Assembly: GCA_947259355.1 (NCBI GenBank)
Contig: CAMYMF010000001.1
Coordinates: 1 to 64,000, forward strand
Length of the DNA: 64,000 bases
Direction of reading: 5' to 3'
DNA from: an uncultured Nitrospirota bacterium
Lineage (GTDB): Bacteria; CG2-30-53-67
The notes beneath the pieces were generated by a model. That model had not been told where the DNA came from. It made no database searches and worked only from the letters and a program-made list of their open reading frames with translations. Positions 38,419 through 47,386 of this stretch are shown here, piece after piece (position 1 is the stretch's first letter; each line of letters opens with the position of its first letter). A program made the position numbers and the translations under genes.

Positions 38419-39174
38419 TCAGGAACGGGTTTTCTTCTTTGCCACCAATCGTTTGGCGGCGGCACGGACTACATGGGGAACATTGCGGCTCTTGCTGAGA
38501 AACTGAAGGTCCTTGTCCTTCATGAAAGGCACCTTTTCCAAAGAGACGCCCACGGGGGTCTTGGGGTTGAAAACAAGAGAGCGCATGACGTTGTAGTTCT
38601 TGCACCACTCCCGGTTCTTCCCAATCTCACGGTGTACATCTTCACAGACATTCGTGGACCCTGCGTAAAGCTCCACTTCGCTGTCGGTGAGTTTGGGGTT
38701 CTTGACCACCGTGAGCGCCACCTCCCTGACGGGGTTGCGTATGAGAATACTCCGGGCCTCTCGGGGTCCTTTGAGGGCGAGTCCGATCTTGCCCACAATC
38801 GTCATCTCCTGGATCCTAGCCTCCAGATTCTTCTTGCCGGCAGCAGGTGTTCCGCCGGATCGAGAGCCCTTCGGCCTTTTCGTGGGGTCCATTAACGCGT
38901 CCGCGACGGTGGCCAAAGCCTTGTGGCGGGCGGCAACCTCCTGCTGCAGTTCATCCGTCAAATGGGGCCGTATGGTTTGGAAGGATTCATCAGGAAGGGA
39001 TGGGTTTCGGATCAGACAGCGGACAATCTCGGGATCCTGCACTTCCTGAGCAAGGATATGCTCCAGCAGCGCCCGATCCACTTCCGGATCGGCGGCCAGC
39101 ACTTTTAGCGCTCCTTTGGACAAATGCTCCAAGTCCAACGGCAGTAGTGCGTAGGATTCATCAACATTTTGCAT
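38419..39174 (-). CDS. Conserved repeat protein of unknown function (HEAT-like)
   Basis: A 251-residue soluble protein with repeated short helical units: DPEIVRCLIRNPSLPDES, IGLALKGPREARSILIRNPV, VALTVVKNPKLTDSEVELYA and NVMRSLVFNPKTPVGVSLEK. The pattern 'hydrophobic-xx-NPxhxxxxh' recalls variant leucine-rich or HEAT-type repeats in uncharacterised proteins that I associate with deltaproteobacteria. It has no catalytic motif. The tail is strongly basic (AAAKRLVAKKKTRS). Its start overlaps the end of rfbD by 14 bases, so it is part of the rfb transcript. Confidence 0.7.
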   Translation of the reverse strand: MQNVDESYALLPLDLEHLSKGALKVLAADPEVDRALLEHILAQEVQDPEIVRCLIRNPSLPDESFQTIRPHLTDELQQEVAARHKALATVADALMDPTKRPKGSRSGGTPAAGKKNLEARIQEMTIVGKIGLALKGPREARSILIRNPVREVALTVVKNPKLTDSEVELYAGSTNVCEDVHREIGKNREWCKNYNVMRSLVFNPKTPVGVSLEKVPFMKDKDLQFLSKSRNVPHVVRAAAKRLVAKKKTRS

Positions 39175-40036
39175 CTTTAGAAACCTTCTGGAAGCGCTCC
39201 TGCAGATATTGCTGCAAGGCTTCCGTCCAGGGCCGGATCAACTCCCCACTGAGCGACGTATAGTGTTCGCAGGAAAGGGCCGAGTAGGCCGGCCGGCGCG
39301 CAGCCTGATTCAGTTCGGAAGAGGTGATCCGCTCGATGGGAACGGTATCGCATCCAGAGAATTCCAGAATCTTTCTGGCAAAATCATACCAAGAGCAAGC
39401 CCCAGCGTTGGCCACGTGAACCGTCCCGGTCGCCCCGATCTCCAGCAAGCGAATCAGCGCCCGGGACAGATCAGGCACATAGGTCGGCGACCCGATCTGA
39501 TCGTCCACCACACGCAAGGCCGCCCCTTGTTCTGCCTGAGACAGAATGGCCTCCACAAAGTTTCTGCCGTGGGCACCGTAAAGCCATGATGTGCGGATGA
39601 TCAGAAATCGCTCCAGATGTGAGGCAACCTCCTGTTCTCCCAGAAGCTTGGACGCCCCATAAACGGACAGGGGATTCACCGGGGCTTCTTCCCGATAAGG
39701 CGTGTCGCTGGCGCCATCGAACACGAAGTCTGTGCTGACCTGGACCATTAGCGCCCCGACTTGCGCACATGCCTGCGCGAGGTAACCCGGACCTTTCCCA
39801 TTGACCTGCATGGCCCGCACGCCGTGCGTCTCGCAACCGTCCACGTCGGTGTCCGCTGCGGCATTGATCACGATATCTGGCTGCACGGCCTCCATCCAGC
39901 GCAGGACCTTGCTTCGGTTTGCAATATCCAGATCGCGCATGCCGTTGACTGCAATACAGTCATAGGCTTCATTCAGGCGCGCCAGCAGGTCGGTGCCAAG
40001 CATGCCACTCGCACCCATCAGGGCAATTCGCTTCAT
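39161..40036 (-). CDS. rfbD: dTDP-4-dehydrorhamnose reductase
   Basis: About 291 residues of the extended short-chain dehydrogenase fold, last step of dTDP-L-rhamnose synthesis. The nucleotide-binding motif is MGASGMLGTDLL, the catalytic Tyr-x3-Lys is YGASK, and STDFVFDG and RTSWLYGAHGRNF are family markers. ATG 40034-40036 overlaps the rfbB stop (ATGA); the frame continues upstream within rfbB but without support. Together with rfbB and the rfbC-like gene it makes dTDP-sugar for LPS or glycan; rfbA is not in the window. Confidence 0.9.
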   Translation of the reverse strand: MKRIALMGASGMLGTDLLARLNEAYDCIAVNGMRDLDIANRSKVLRWMEAVQPDIVINAAADTDVDGCETHGVRAMQVNGKGPGYLAQACAQVGALMVQVSTDFVFDGASDTPYREEAPVNPLSVYGASKLLGEQEVASHLERFLIIRTSWLYGAHGRNFVEAILSQAEQGAALRVVDDQIGSPTYVPDLSRALIRLLEIGATGTVHVANAGACSWYDFARKILEFSGCDTVPIERITSSELNQAARRPAYSALSCEHYTSLSGELIRPWTEALQQYLQERFQKVSKDAKC

Positions 40037-41052
40037 GCGCGCCCTCCGCGCTGCGCAATCTGGCGGGAGACCATCCGGTAGTGCCCAGACTGGATCTCTC
40101 CCAACCATGTCTGATGTTCCTGGTACCACCGAATGGTTTCCACGATCCCCCTCTCAAAGTCATACAACGGTTTCCACCCCAACTCGGTTCGGATCCTCCT
40201 TGCATCAATGGCATAGCGGCGGTCGTGTCCCAACCGGTCGTCCACATACTGAATGAGGGTATCCGATTTACCGAGAAGATCAAGTATGAGGTGGGTGATC
40301 TCAATGTTCTTTTTCTCGTTGCTCCCACCGATGTTGTAGACCCGGCCCGCGCTTCCCTGTTCCAGAACCAGATCGATGGCCTGACAGTGATCGATCACGT
40401 GCAGCCAATCCCGAACATTCAGGCCGTCCCCGTAAAGGGGCAGCGGCTTGTCCTGAAGTGCATTCATGATAAACAGCGGAATCATCTTCTCCGGAAACTG
40501 ATAGGGCCCATAGTTGTTGGAACACCGCGTGATCACCACGGGCATACCGTAAGTTTCGAAGTGCGCGCGCACCAGCATGTCGGCACCGGCCTTGCTGGCG
40601 GCGTAGGGGCTGTTCGGCGCGACCGGCGTCGCTTCTGTAAAGGCTCCGGAAGGCCCTAGGGAGCCGTAAACTTCGTCCGTACTGACCTGAACGAATCGTT
40701 TCACCTCATATTTGCGCGCCCCATTCAGTAACGTCTGCGTCCCGAGCACGTTGCTGTGGATGAAGACCCCCGCATCTTCGATGCTCCGGTCGACGTGGGA
40801 TTCGGCCGCGAAATTCACAACGGCATCAATGCCCATTGCAAAGACTGCCTCGACCGCCTGCGGATCTGCAATATCACCACATACGAAGCGGTAGCGTCCG
40901 TCCTGGGCAATGTCCTCCAGATTCAGCAGGTTGCCCGCATAGGTTAGAAGATCCAGATTGATGATTTCATCCCCGGGATGTTCCCGGAGAAAATACCGAA
41001 TATAGTTGCTGCCAATGAAACCAGCTCCGCCGGTCACCAGCACTCTTCTCAT
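40033..41052 (-). CDS. rfbB: dTDP-glucose 4,6-dehydratase
   Basis: A 339-residue extended SDR. It has GGAGFIGSNYIRYFL (NAD binding), FAAESHVDRSI, STDEVYGSLG with the active-site Asp-Glu pair, and YAASKAGADMLVRA with the catalytic Tyr-x3-Lys. It converts dTDP-glucose to the 4-keto-6-deoxy sugar. It lies 48 bases after the epimerase gene and overlaps rfbD. Confidence 0.94.
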   Translation of the reverse strand: MRRVLVTGGAGFIGSNYIRYFLREHPGDEIINLDLLTYAGNLLNLEDIAQDGRYRFVCGDIADPQAVEAVFAMGIDAVVNFAAESHVDRSIEDAGVFIHSNVLGTQTLLNGARKYEVKRFVQVSTDEVYGSLGPSGAFTEATPVAPNSPYAASKAGADMLVRAHFETYGMPVVITRCSNNYGPYQFPEKMIPLFIMNALQDKPLPLYGDGLNVRDWLHVIDHCQAIDLVLEQGSAGRVYNIGGSNEKKNIEITHLILDLLGKSDTLIQYVDDRLGHDRRYAIDARRIRTELGWKPLYDFERGIVETIRWYQEHQTWLGEIQSGHYRMVSRQIAQRGGRA

Positions 41053-41100
41053 GATCTCTCCGCCCTCCGCCTCGGCCGCACCCCGGTGGTGCCGCCTGCC

Positions 41101-41556
41101 TTACCCGTCCTGCCGGGACCAATCATAGGGGATGTCATTGTCGTAGGGATGGACGCGGTACTCGTCGGGCTCGTCGTAGTTGTATAGCTCCGTGGGACAG
41201 TTGATGACAAGTGCTTCCTCCGTCCCTATGCCTTTGAACCCGTGATACACCCCCGCCGGGATTTGAAGGAGCAATGGACGCCGTTCCCCCATGAAAAACT
41301 CGTTGACCTCCCCCTGGGTGGCTGATCCCTCCCGATTGTCGTAGAGCACCACCTTCATCATGCCGCGGACCACGATGAAATTGTCGATCTGTTTCTTGTG
41401 ATAATGCCAGCCTTTCACCACACCGGGATAGGCCGTGGTGAGATAGATCTGACCAAATTTGACAAAAAGTGGATCATCCCGTCGAAGCATCTCCATCAGG
41501 CGCCCCCGTTCATCAGGGATTACTTTCAGTTCTTTCGTTCTCACGCCCTCGATCAT
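41101..41556 (-). CDS. dTDP-4-dehydrorhamnose 3,5-epimerase-like cupin protein
   Basis: A 151-residue RmlC-type cupin, shorter than the usual 180 residues. Seen are VIPDERGRLMEMLRRDDPLF, GVVKGWHYHKKQIDNFIVVR with the active-site histidine, and IPAGVYHGFKGIG. The normal second catalytic residues are hard to assign in this short form, so it could be a 3,5- or 3-epimerase or a related sugar isomerase. It has an excellent ribosome site (AAGGAGG) and is first in the rfb operon. Confidence 0.82.
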   Translation of the reverse strand: MIEGVRTKELKVIPDERGRLMEMLRRDDPLFVKFGQIYLTTAYPGVVKGWHYHKKQIDNFIVVRGMMKVVLYDNREGSATQGEVNEFFMGERRPLLLQIPAGVYHGFKGIGTEEALVINCPTELYNYDEPDEYRVHPYDNDIPYDWSRQDG

Positions 41557-41739
41557 CGGTCCTCCTTTGTAGTGAACGCGGGCCGCTGCACAATGCGCGT
41601 CGTTGTCTGCTGTCCTGCCAGGTGCACCGACCGCGCGCCACGATTCGCTCTTCCGGCAACGACGGAACACGACCCCGGCCAGACCGCCTCGGTAATGGCC
41701 CTATCCGGGTAAGGTATCGATTCTATTGAGAATCAGCCC

Positions 41740-41812
41740 CCTAGATGCCTTCATCATAATATGTTTTCACAGCTTCATCAACCTCTAATATGCCTGCATC
41801 TCTGCATCTAGG
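41740..41812. repeat. Nine-base inverted repeat framing the rfb promoter
   Basis: CCTAGATGC (41740-41748) and GCATCTAGG (41804-41812) are exact inverted copies with centres about 64 bases apart, and the promoter -35/-10 lies between them. A further GCATC sits at 41796-41800. The spacing of about six helical turns would place two protein-binding half-sites on the same face. Confidence 0.5.
41753..41781 (-). promoter_or_regulatory. Sigma70-type promoter of rfbCBD
   Basis: Minus-strand TTGATG (41776-41781), 17 bases, TATGAT (41753-41758). The leader is about 190 bases; apart from the inverted repeat nothing else is recognisable in 41557-41819. Confidence 0.6.
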
Positions 41813-41819
41813 CCCGGGG

Positions 41820-44309
41820 TTAAAGCCCGGATGCACCCTCAAACAATTTGAACCGGAAAGATTTGATGGTGAAATAGAGGTGGATCTCGTTGACCCGGTC
41901 AAACTCCAGCGTCCCCGTGCGGTCGTTCAGCACTGTATCATCAAAACGCTGCCCACTCAGCGCAATCCCCCAGCATCGAGTTTCATAGCCCACGTGGAAG
42001 GAGAGATCGTCGCCGGTGTCCTCATTCGCATTGAAATAGCCTGAAAAACCCGCCGAAATTCTCTCCGTGGGCTGCCAATTCAGGCTCGTTGTCCAGAAAG
42101 AGATGCCGTCGTTGTCTAGCGCATTCACTGTGGAGAGGGCCCCGATGACACGGGCCGCGCCCGAGCCCGCCGGCCGGTTCGGATCGACGGGAATGATTCG
42201 TGTGAAACGCCGACCCAGCTGCACCGACAAGATGTCCTGCCAACGATAGGTCAGATCGACATTGAGGCTTTGGAAACGATCCGTTTCAAAATCGTAATCG
42301 GCGTTTGCCTCCAGGTACATGCCATCGCGTAAGTTCAGATCCATCTCCCCGCTGAGACGGTGCAGTCGCTCCGTGGATCGCAAACGATCATAGACGGCAT
42401 CCAGCTTCACGGTCAGTACTTCCCGCTTCCTCGCAGGCACCGTTTCTTGCCCCGAATCCCCCCCCGCGGGATCGGTGAGCACCAGACGATTGATCAGCTT
42501 CAGGTGCACGGCGTCGACAGGATCCATCCGGTCGATCTCATCGAAGACGGGGATCTCCGCCTGGCCCCGTCGCGGCCGATAGACATAGGAGAGTCTCGGC
42601 TCGAGAATGTGACGAAGCCCCCTCCCCTCTCCCACCCGGAAATCCCGATGCATTCCTGTGGCCAGATCGAACCCGGCATGCAGCACTCCCCGCTCGACCG
42701 AATCGTCCCGGAACGCCCCTCGGCTGTAGAATGTTTGTCGATACCCCACATACGGGGTGAAAACCAGAAATCTCGTCAGGTCCAGTGGGAGGGAGAGACT
42801 CGGGAACAAATCGAGACGTTGACCGTCGATACCCTGATGCCTCAGCGCAAGATCTTCCTCCAGACCCGCCTCTATCAGCTGCTGCGTACGGGCAGCCTGC
42901 TCCGCAGTGGACGGACGCAATTGTAGGGGATCGACGGAAATATCCGAGCTGAATGTGCTGACAAAATCCTCGCGCCGATGGAAATTGAGGAGGCTCGATT
43001 CCAGCGAGTAAAACCAGTTGGACATTCCCAGGCGCATCGGTGGCAGATCGAGTCGAACTTCCGGCAAGCTTTGAAGGGTCGTCGTACTGCGACGCAGACC
43101 CAGTTCCTGATAATAACGAACATCCAGCCCCAGATTGCCACCGGGCCAGCGTTTGACCAGAGTGAGATCAGATTGGCCGTTGTTCTGAACCCGGGCCTCC
43201 GACGCGCGTGAAAAATCGTTCAGGTAAAATCCGTCACTGAACACATCCATGAACAGCCCCCCATAGAGGCGGTCCCCGAGATTGTGGTAATGGGTGGCGC
43301 CAATCTCCCAACGGTCCCGATTCATGTCGAGCCGGCTTCCGTCACGGTCGGCATTGCGGTCCTGGATATAGCGTCCGAAGAGCACACCGCCGATGGCTCG
43401 GCTGATGGCATAACGATACTCGAGACCAAAACGGTTGCCGTTGTCTGCCAGGTACTCATACGTCAGGGTGGCATCGCGACTGGCGCTGATCGCCTGAAAC
43501 CAGTCCAGGCGTATGGAGGCACCATTGCGCCCGCCCTCGCCGAAGAGGGGCGGCAGAAATCCGCTCTGCCGGGCAGTCTTGATGGGATAAACAAAGTAGG
43601 GCGAGTATAGAACCGGTAAACCGCCCAAGCGAAGGGTCACGCCCTTCGCCGTCATATATTCTCCCTCCCGGACATGTAAGGTCCGCCCCCGGAGCTCCCA
43701 TAGGGGTCGTTCCTTGCCACACTCCGACAACGTCCCTTGCTCTACCCGGTAGCTTTCATCACCCACTCGCTCGACCCGCTCACCCGTGAGGGTGTACCCC
43801 TTGTAATTGTCCATGGCTGCCCGGAAGAACGTCCCCGAGAGGGTGCGGACATTCCCTTCCACGCGCTCACAGACCACCGTCCCCTCTTCATTCGTCAGAA
43901 CGACATTTCCTTGGGCGACAAAATCCCCTGTCTGCTCGGAGTATTCGACGAACTCACAGCTCACATCCATCAGGCCCGACACCATCCGCACATTCCCTTC
44001 GGCCACGAAGAGCTGGCGCTCATGATCGAAATGGAAACGGTCCGCCTCAATGCTCAACGCGTCGCCCAACTCGATGGACACGGCCCGGGCAACGGTGCCC
44101 GGGAAGATGAGCATCACACAGAGCAAGCCGATGGCCCACAGCCGCCTGCGACGACTGGCGCATTGGCCGAACCGCTTTCTTGCCGATGCAGGGCATGGCG
44201 AGACGACCTCGGTTGCGCGCAGGCATTCTGCACGGCCGAGCGGGATTGTCAGCCCCCGCTTCAGGGGGTGGAGAGGGCAAAGCGGATGGTTTTCGTACAG
44301 CGCAGGCAA
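41820..44309 (-). CDS. lptD: LPS-assembly protein LptD
   Basis: About 829 residues, the outer-membrane beta-barrel that inserts lipopolysaccharide. A signal-like segment RRRRLWAIGLLCVMLIFPGT (about residues 53-72) precedes the OstA domain (LSIEADRFHFDHERQLFVAE, FVAQGNVVLTNEEGTVVCER; about 75-190) and a long barrel of amphipathic strands ending in the usual aromatic C terminus region. The only start upstream of the signal is TTG 44307-44309, with CGGAG eight bases before it, which leaves about 50 residues before the signal; the true start is therefore uncertain. It lies 4 bases after folC. Confidence 0.88.
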   Translation of the reverse strand: MPALYENHPLCPLHPLKRGLTIPLGRAECLRATEVVSPCPASARKRFGQCASRRRRLWAIGLLCVMLIFPGTVARAVSIELGDALSIEADRFHFDHERQLFVAEGNVRMVSGLMDVSCEFVEYSEQTGDFVAQGNVVLTNEEGTVVCERVEGNVRTLSGTFFRAAMDNYKGYTLTGERVERVGDESYRVEQGTLSECGKERPLWELRGRTLHVREGEYMTAKGVTLRLGGLPVLYSPYFVYPIKTARQSGFLPPLFGEGGRNGASIRLDWFQAISASRDATLTYEYLADNGNRFGLEYRYAISRAIGGVLFGRYIQDRNADRDGSRLDMNRDRWEIGATHYHNLGDRLYGGLFMDVFSDGFYLNDFSRASEARVQNNGQSDLTLVKRWPGGNLGLDVRYYQELGLRRSTTTLQSLPEVRLDLPPMRLGMSNWFYSLESSLLNFHRREDFVSTFSSDISVDPLQLRPSTAEQAARTQQLIEAGLEEDLALRHQGIDGQRLDLFPSLSLPLDLTRFLVFTPYVGYRQTFYSRGAFRDDSVERGVLHAGFDLATGMHRDFRVGEGRGLRHILEPRLSYVYRPRRGQAEIPVFDEIDRMDPVDAVHLKLINRLVLTDPAGGDSGQETVPARKREVLTVKLDAVYDRLRSTERLHRLSGEMDLNLRDGMYLEANADYDFETDRFQSLNVDLTYRWQDILSVQLGRRFTRIIPVDPNRPAGSGAARVIGALSTVNALDNDGISFWTTSLNWQPTERISAGFSGYFNANEDTGDDLSFHVGYETRCWGIALSGQRFDDTVLNDRTGTLEFDRVNEIHLYFTIKSFRFKLFEGASGL

Positions 44310-44313
44310 GGGC

Positions 44314-45630
44314 TCAACTCCGCTGAAAAGGGGGATCCTCCTGTGACAAGATGAAGTCTCGCGCTTCTCCGACCGTGTAGAGCGATCCCGTAATCACGAT
44401 CAGATCACCCTGGTCATAGAGGGACAGCGCCTTTCCCACCGCTGCGGGAATGTGCTCGCAGACCTGCGGCGCCGGCCCCGCCGCACCGATTCTCGAGGCC
44501 AAGTCATGGGGGTCTTCGCCGCGCACATCGCTCGGCCGCGTCACGATGAGCTGATCCGCCAGCGGAAGCAGTGGCTCCGCGACGGCAGGAATGTCTTTAT
44601 CCTGAAGAATGCCCAGCACGAGAATGAGGCGATGGAAGGAGAGATCGTTCTGCAGCGCTCGTCGCAGGGCCTGTGTCGCCTGAGGGTTGTGCGCGCCGTC
44701 CAGAAGAATGCGGGGCTCCTGCGAAATCATTTCCAGCCGCCCGGGCCATCGGACCGCAGCCAGACCGCGGCGCACCGCCGCCTCCGGGATCCGCACACCC
44801 TCCGCAATGAGCCCCTCCACAACGGCCAGCGCAAGTGTCGCATTCTCCACCTGGTAATCTCCGAGCATGTGGATCTTCAACCCGGACCAGCGCACACCCT
44901 GCCCCACATAATCAAAGCGCCGAGAACCATCCTGGCGACGCAGCACAACGCCCTCCGAACGGATCTCCTCCCCCACACGAACCAGGTGGCTCCCCCGCTG
45001 TGCACACAGCTGCCGCAGGACGTCCAGCGCCGGCCGCGCTGCAGTGGCCGTCACCACATCAACGCCGGGTTTGATGATCCCCCCCTTTTCCCGGGCAATC
45101 TCTGCCAGCGTGTCGCCCAGATAATCGGTATGCTCCATGGCCACATTGGTGATGACCGAGAAGAGAGGGTGGACGAGATTGGTGGCATCGAGACGTCCCC
45201 CCAACCCCGTCTCCACCACCGCATAGTCGATCTGCTGCTCGCCAAAGTACGCAAAGGCCAGGGCGGTGGTCACCTCAAAATAGGTGGGCGCCACCGTCTC
45301 CGGCGCCGAACGGACAATAGCCTGCAGCCTCGCGGCCAGCGTCGCCACCTCTTCCTCGCTGATTTCGACACCTGATATTTTAATCCGCTCAGTGAATCGG
45401 CTCAAATGGGGAGAAGTGTAGAGACCGGTACGGAAACCAGCCTCCTGCAACACCGAGGCCAGAAACGCGGCCGTGGATCCCTTACCGTTTGTGCCGGCAA
45501 TATGGATCGACGGGAAGCGTCGGTGGGGGTCCCCTAGCTGCTGCATCAACCAGCGGATGCGTTCCAACCCGAGGATGATGCCGTGCGAGTCCAGGCCTGT
45601 GAGCCAGGCCATGGCCTCAGCCTTGTTCAT
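44314..45630 (-). CDS. folC: Bifunctional folylpolyglutamate/dihydrofolate synthase
   Basis: A 438-residue Mur-ligase-fold enzyme that adds glutamate to dihydropteroate or folate. The ATP-binding P-loop is HIAGTNGKGSTAAFLASVL; other markers are GLYTSPHLSRFTERI, TSPH/ETGLGGRLDATNLVHP and LLDGAHNPQATQAL. Its start overlaps accD by 14 bases, the widespread accD-folC pair. Confidence 0.94.
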   Translation of the reverse strand: MNKAEAMAWLTGLDSHGIILGLERIRWLMQQLGDPHRRFPSIHIAGTNGKGSTAAFLASVLQEAGFRTGLYTSPHLSRFTERIKISGVEISEEEVATLAARLQAIVRSAPETVAPTYFEVTTALAFAYFGEQQIDYAVVETGLGGRLDATNLVHPLFSVITNVAMEHTDYLGDTLAEIAREKGGIIKPGVDVVTATAARPALDVLRQLCAQRGSHLVRVGEEIRSEGVVLRRQDGSRRFDYVGQGVRWSGLKIHMLGDYQVENATLALAVVEGLIAEGVRIPEAAVRRGLAAVRWPGRLEMISQEPRILLDGAHNPQATQALRRALQNDLSFHRLILVLGILQDKDIPAVAEPLLPLADQLIVTRPSDVRGEDPHDLASRIGAAGPAPQVCEHIPAAVGKALSLYDQGDLIVITGSLYTVGEARDFILSQEDPPFQRS

Positions 45631-46468
45631 CGCGAAAGAAACGAATGAGACCGGCCAAAGTCTTCTTCATGTCCCGCCGCTCCACGATCATATCTACCAT
45701 TCCCTTTTGCAACAGGAACTCGGCGCGTTGAAAGCCTTCGGGGAGTTTTTCCCGGATGGTTTGCTCAATGACTCGCGGACCGGCAAACCCGATGAGCGCT
45801 TTGGGCTCCGCAATGATGACATCCCCAAGCATCGCAAAACTTGCGGTCACACCGCCGAAGGTGGGGTCGGTGAGTACCGAGAAAAAGGGCACGCCCGCCG
45901 CCCCCAGTCTGGATACCGCCGCGCTGGTCTTGGCCATCTGCATCAGCGAGATGATGCCTTCCTGCATTCTGGCCCCGCCGGAGGACGAAAAGGAGATGAA
46001 GGGAACCTTCAGGGCAAGGGATTTTTCAACCCCCCGGACAATCTTCTCTCCGACGACGGACCCCATGCTGCCCCCCATGAAACGAAAGTCAAAAACGGCC
46101 AGAATCGCCGGAAGACCTTCGATCGTGGCCTCGCCGTAAACCAGGGCATCCCGCCGACCAGTGACCTTTTCGCCCTCTTTCAGACGGTCCCGATACTTTC
46201 GGGAATCCCTGAAGTTCAGGGGGTCCGTGGAAACCAGATCCGCATCGGCTTCTTGAAAACTCCCATCGTCCGCCACAATAGTGATGCGCTCATCGGCGCT
46301 GATTCGAAAATGGTAATTACACTTGGGACAGACCCGGAAGTTCTTGTCGATCTCCTTCTTGTAGACAATTTCCTTGCAGTTCTGGCACTTCTCCCACATC
46401 CCCTCGGCCACCATGACCTTCCTGGGAGAAAATGATGGTTTGATCTTCTTTTTCTTAAACCACTCCAT
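45617..46468 (-). CDS. accD: Acetyl-CoA carboxylase carboxyltransferase subunit beta
   Basis: A 283-residue subunit that, with AccA, transfers CO2 from biotin to acetyl-CoA in fatty-acid synthesis. The N-terminal zinc ribbon has Cys28, Cys31, Cys47 and Cys50 (CQNCKE, CPKCNYH). The crotonase-fold body contains FDFRFMGGSMGSVVGEKI, SSSGGARMQEG and the LTDPTFGGVTASFAMLGDVI block. It follows the MBL-fold gene by 14 bases and overlaps folC. Confidence 0.95.
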   Translation of the reverse strand: MEWFKKKKIKPSFSPRKVMVAEGMWEKCQNCKEIVYKKEIDKNFRVCPKCNYHFRISADERITIVADDGSFQEADADLVSTDPLNFRDSRKYRDRLKEGEKVTGRRDALVYGEATIEGLPAILAVFDFRFMGGSMGSVVGEKIVRGVEKSLALKVPFISFSSSGGARMQEGIISLMQMAKTSAAVSRLGAAGVPFFSVLTDPTFGGVTASFAMLGDVIIAEPKALIGFAGPRVIEQTIREKLPEGFQRAEFLLQKGMVDMIVERRDMKKTLAGLIRFFRDEQG

Positions 46469-46482
46469 GGCGGCGGGACCCC

Positions 46483-47247
46483 CTACAGTTGGATGATGTC
46501 GCCTTCCTGAAGGACGTGCAGCCGATCTTTCAGTTCCCGCCGCAGCTCGTCGACAATGTCTTTTTCGTAATTAGGTTTCATGTGGAAAATATAGACGGGG
46601 ACCTCCGGGCGGTTCAGCTTGCACAGATCCTGAAGCAGCATGGAGGGGGTCATGTGGCCGCTCACCTTGGCAATGTGCTCCATTGTCTCAGGGAACGAAG
46701 CCTCGATGAGAACGGCCGAGAGTTCGGGAAGATTGCTCGCCGCTTGCCATATCGTGTCCGTGGTGCCCGTATCGCCCGTGTACAGCAGGGCCCTGCCCTG
46801 CTTTTGGAGCAAAAGGCCGACCGACGGGATGACATGGCTCACCCCATGGGGGGTCACTTCAATATCCCCGATCCGTGTGCAGGCACCGGCGTGGAGTGTC
46901 TCGAAACGGAGCAGCGGTGTGTTGCCGTTGTATATTCGTGTGAAATCAGGCCAGATGGAATCATTAAAGAGGTGACGCCGAAGATCCTCGAGGACTACGT
47001 CGATCGCGAAAACTGTGATCGATGTCGCGCTCTCCCCGATGCGGTTGTCCACCAGGAAGGGAAGGTCCTTGATATGATCGAGATGTGCGTGACTGATGAT
47101 CACGCTGTTGATTTTTCGCTGCCGCTCCAGGGTCAGAACAGACGCCGCGGTGCCAGCCTCCAGCATCAGTTCATCATCGATCAGAAAGCCAACCGTCCTG
47201 GTCGTCAGGGTCTCCGATCCGTGACAGCCGAGCACCTCAAGTCTCAT
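46483..47247 (-). CDS. MBL-fold hydrolase, class II cyclic-nucleotide phosphodiesterase-like
   Basis: A 254-residue metallo-beta-lactamase-fold enzyme. The metal motif is SHAHLDH (His53, His55, Asp57, His58), with later ligands in YTGDTGTTDTIW, SFPETMEHIAKVSGHMTPSM and IFHMKP. The N terminus MRLEVLGCHGSETLTTRTVG and the LEAGTAASVLTLERQRKINS block resemble class II 3',5'-cyclic-nucleotide phosphodiesterases (CpdP/PDE1 type). The substrate is not proven. It sits directly downstream of a CRP-like regulator, which makes a cyclic-nucleotide role attractive. GAGGAGG precedes the ATG. Confidence 0.78.
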   Translation of the reverse strand: MRLEVLGCHGSETLTTRTVGFLIDDELMLEAGTAASVLTLERQRKINSVIISHAHLDHIKDLPFLVDNRIGESATSITVFAIDVVLEDLRRHLFNDSIWPDFTRIYNGNTPLLRFETLHAGACTRIGDIEVTPHGVSHVIPSVGLLLQKQGRALLYTGDTGTTDTIWQAASNLPELSAVLIEASFPETMEHIAKVSGHMTPSMLLQDLCKLNRPEVPVYIFHMKPNYEKDIVDELRRELKDRLHVLQEGDIIQL

Positions 47248-47386
47248 TGGAAGACCTCCTCATTCGCTCAGCGAATCCTCCGAGCAGCGCCGCCGGCCCC
47301 CGTCTCTTTGCGCCCCGGGACACCGGTCGACCTGCCTACTTCACGCACAAAGCGCCCTCTGCTGCAAAGCCAGGCCACCTGTTGCC

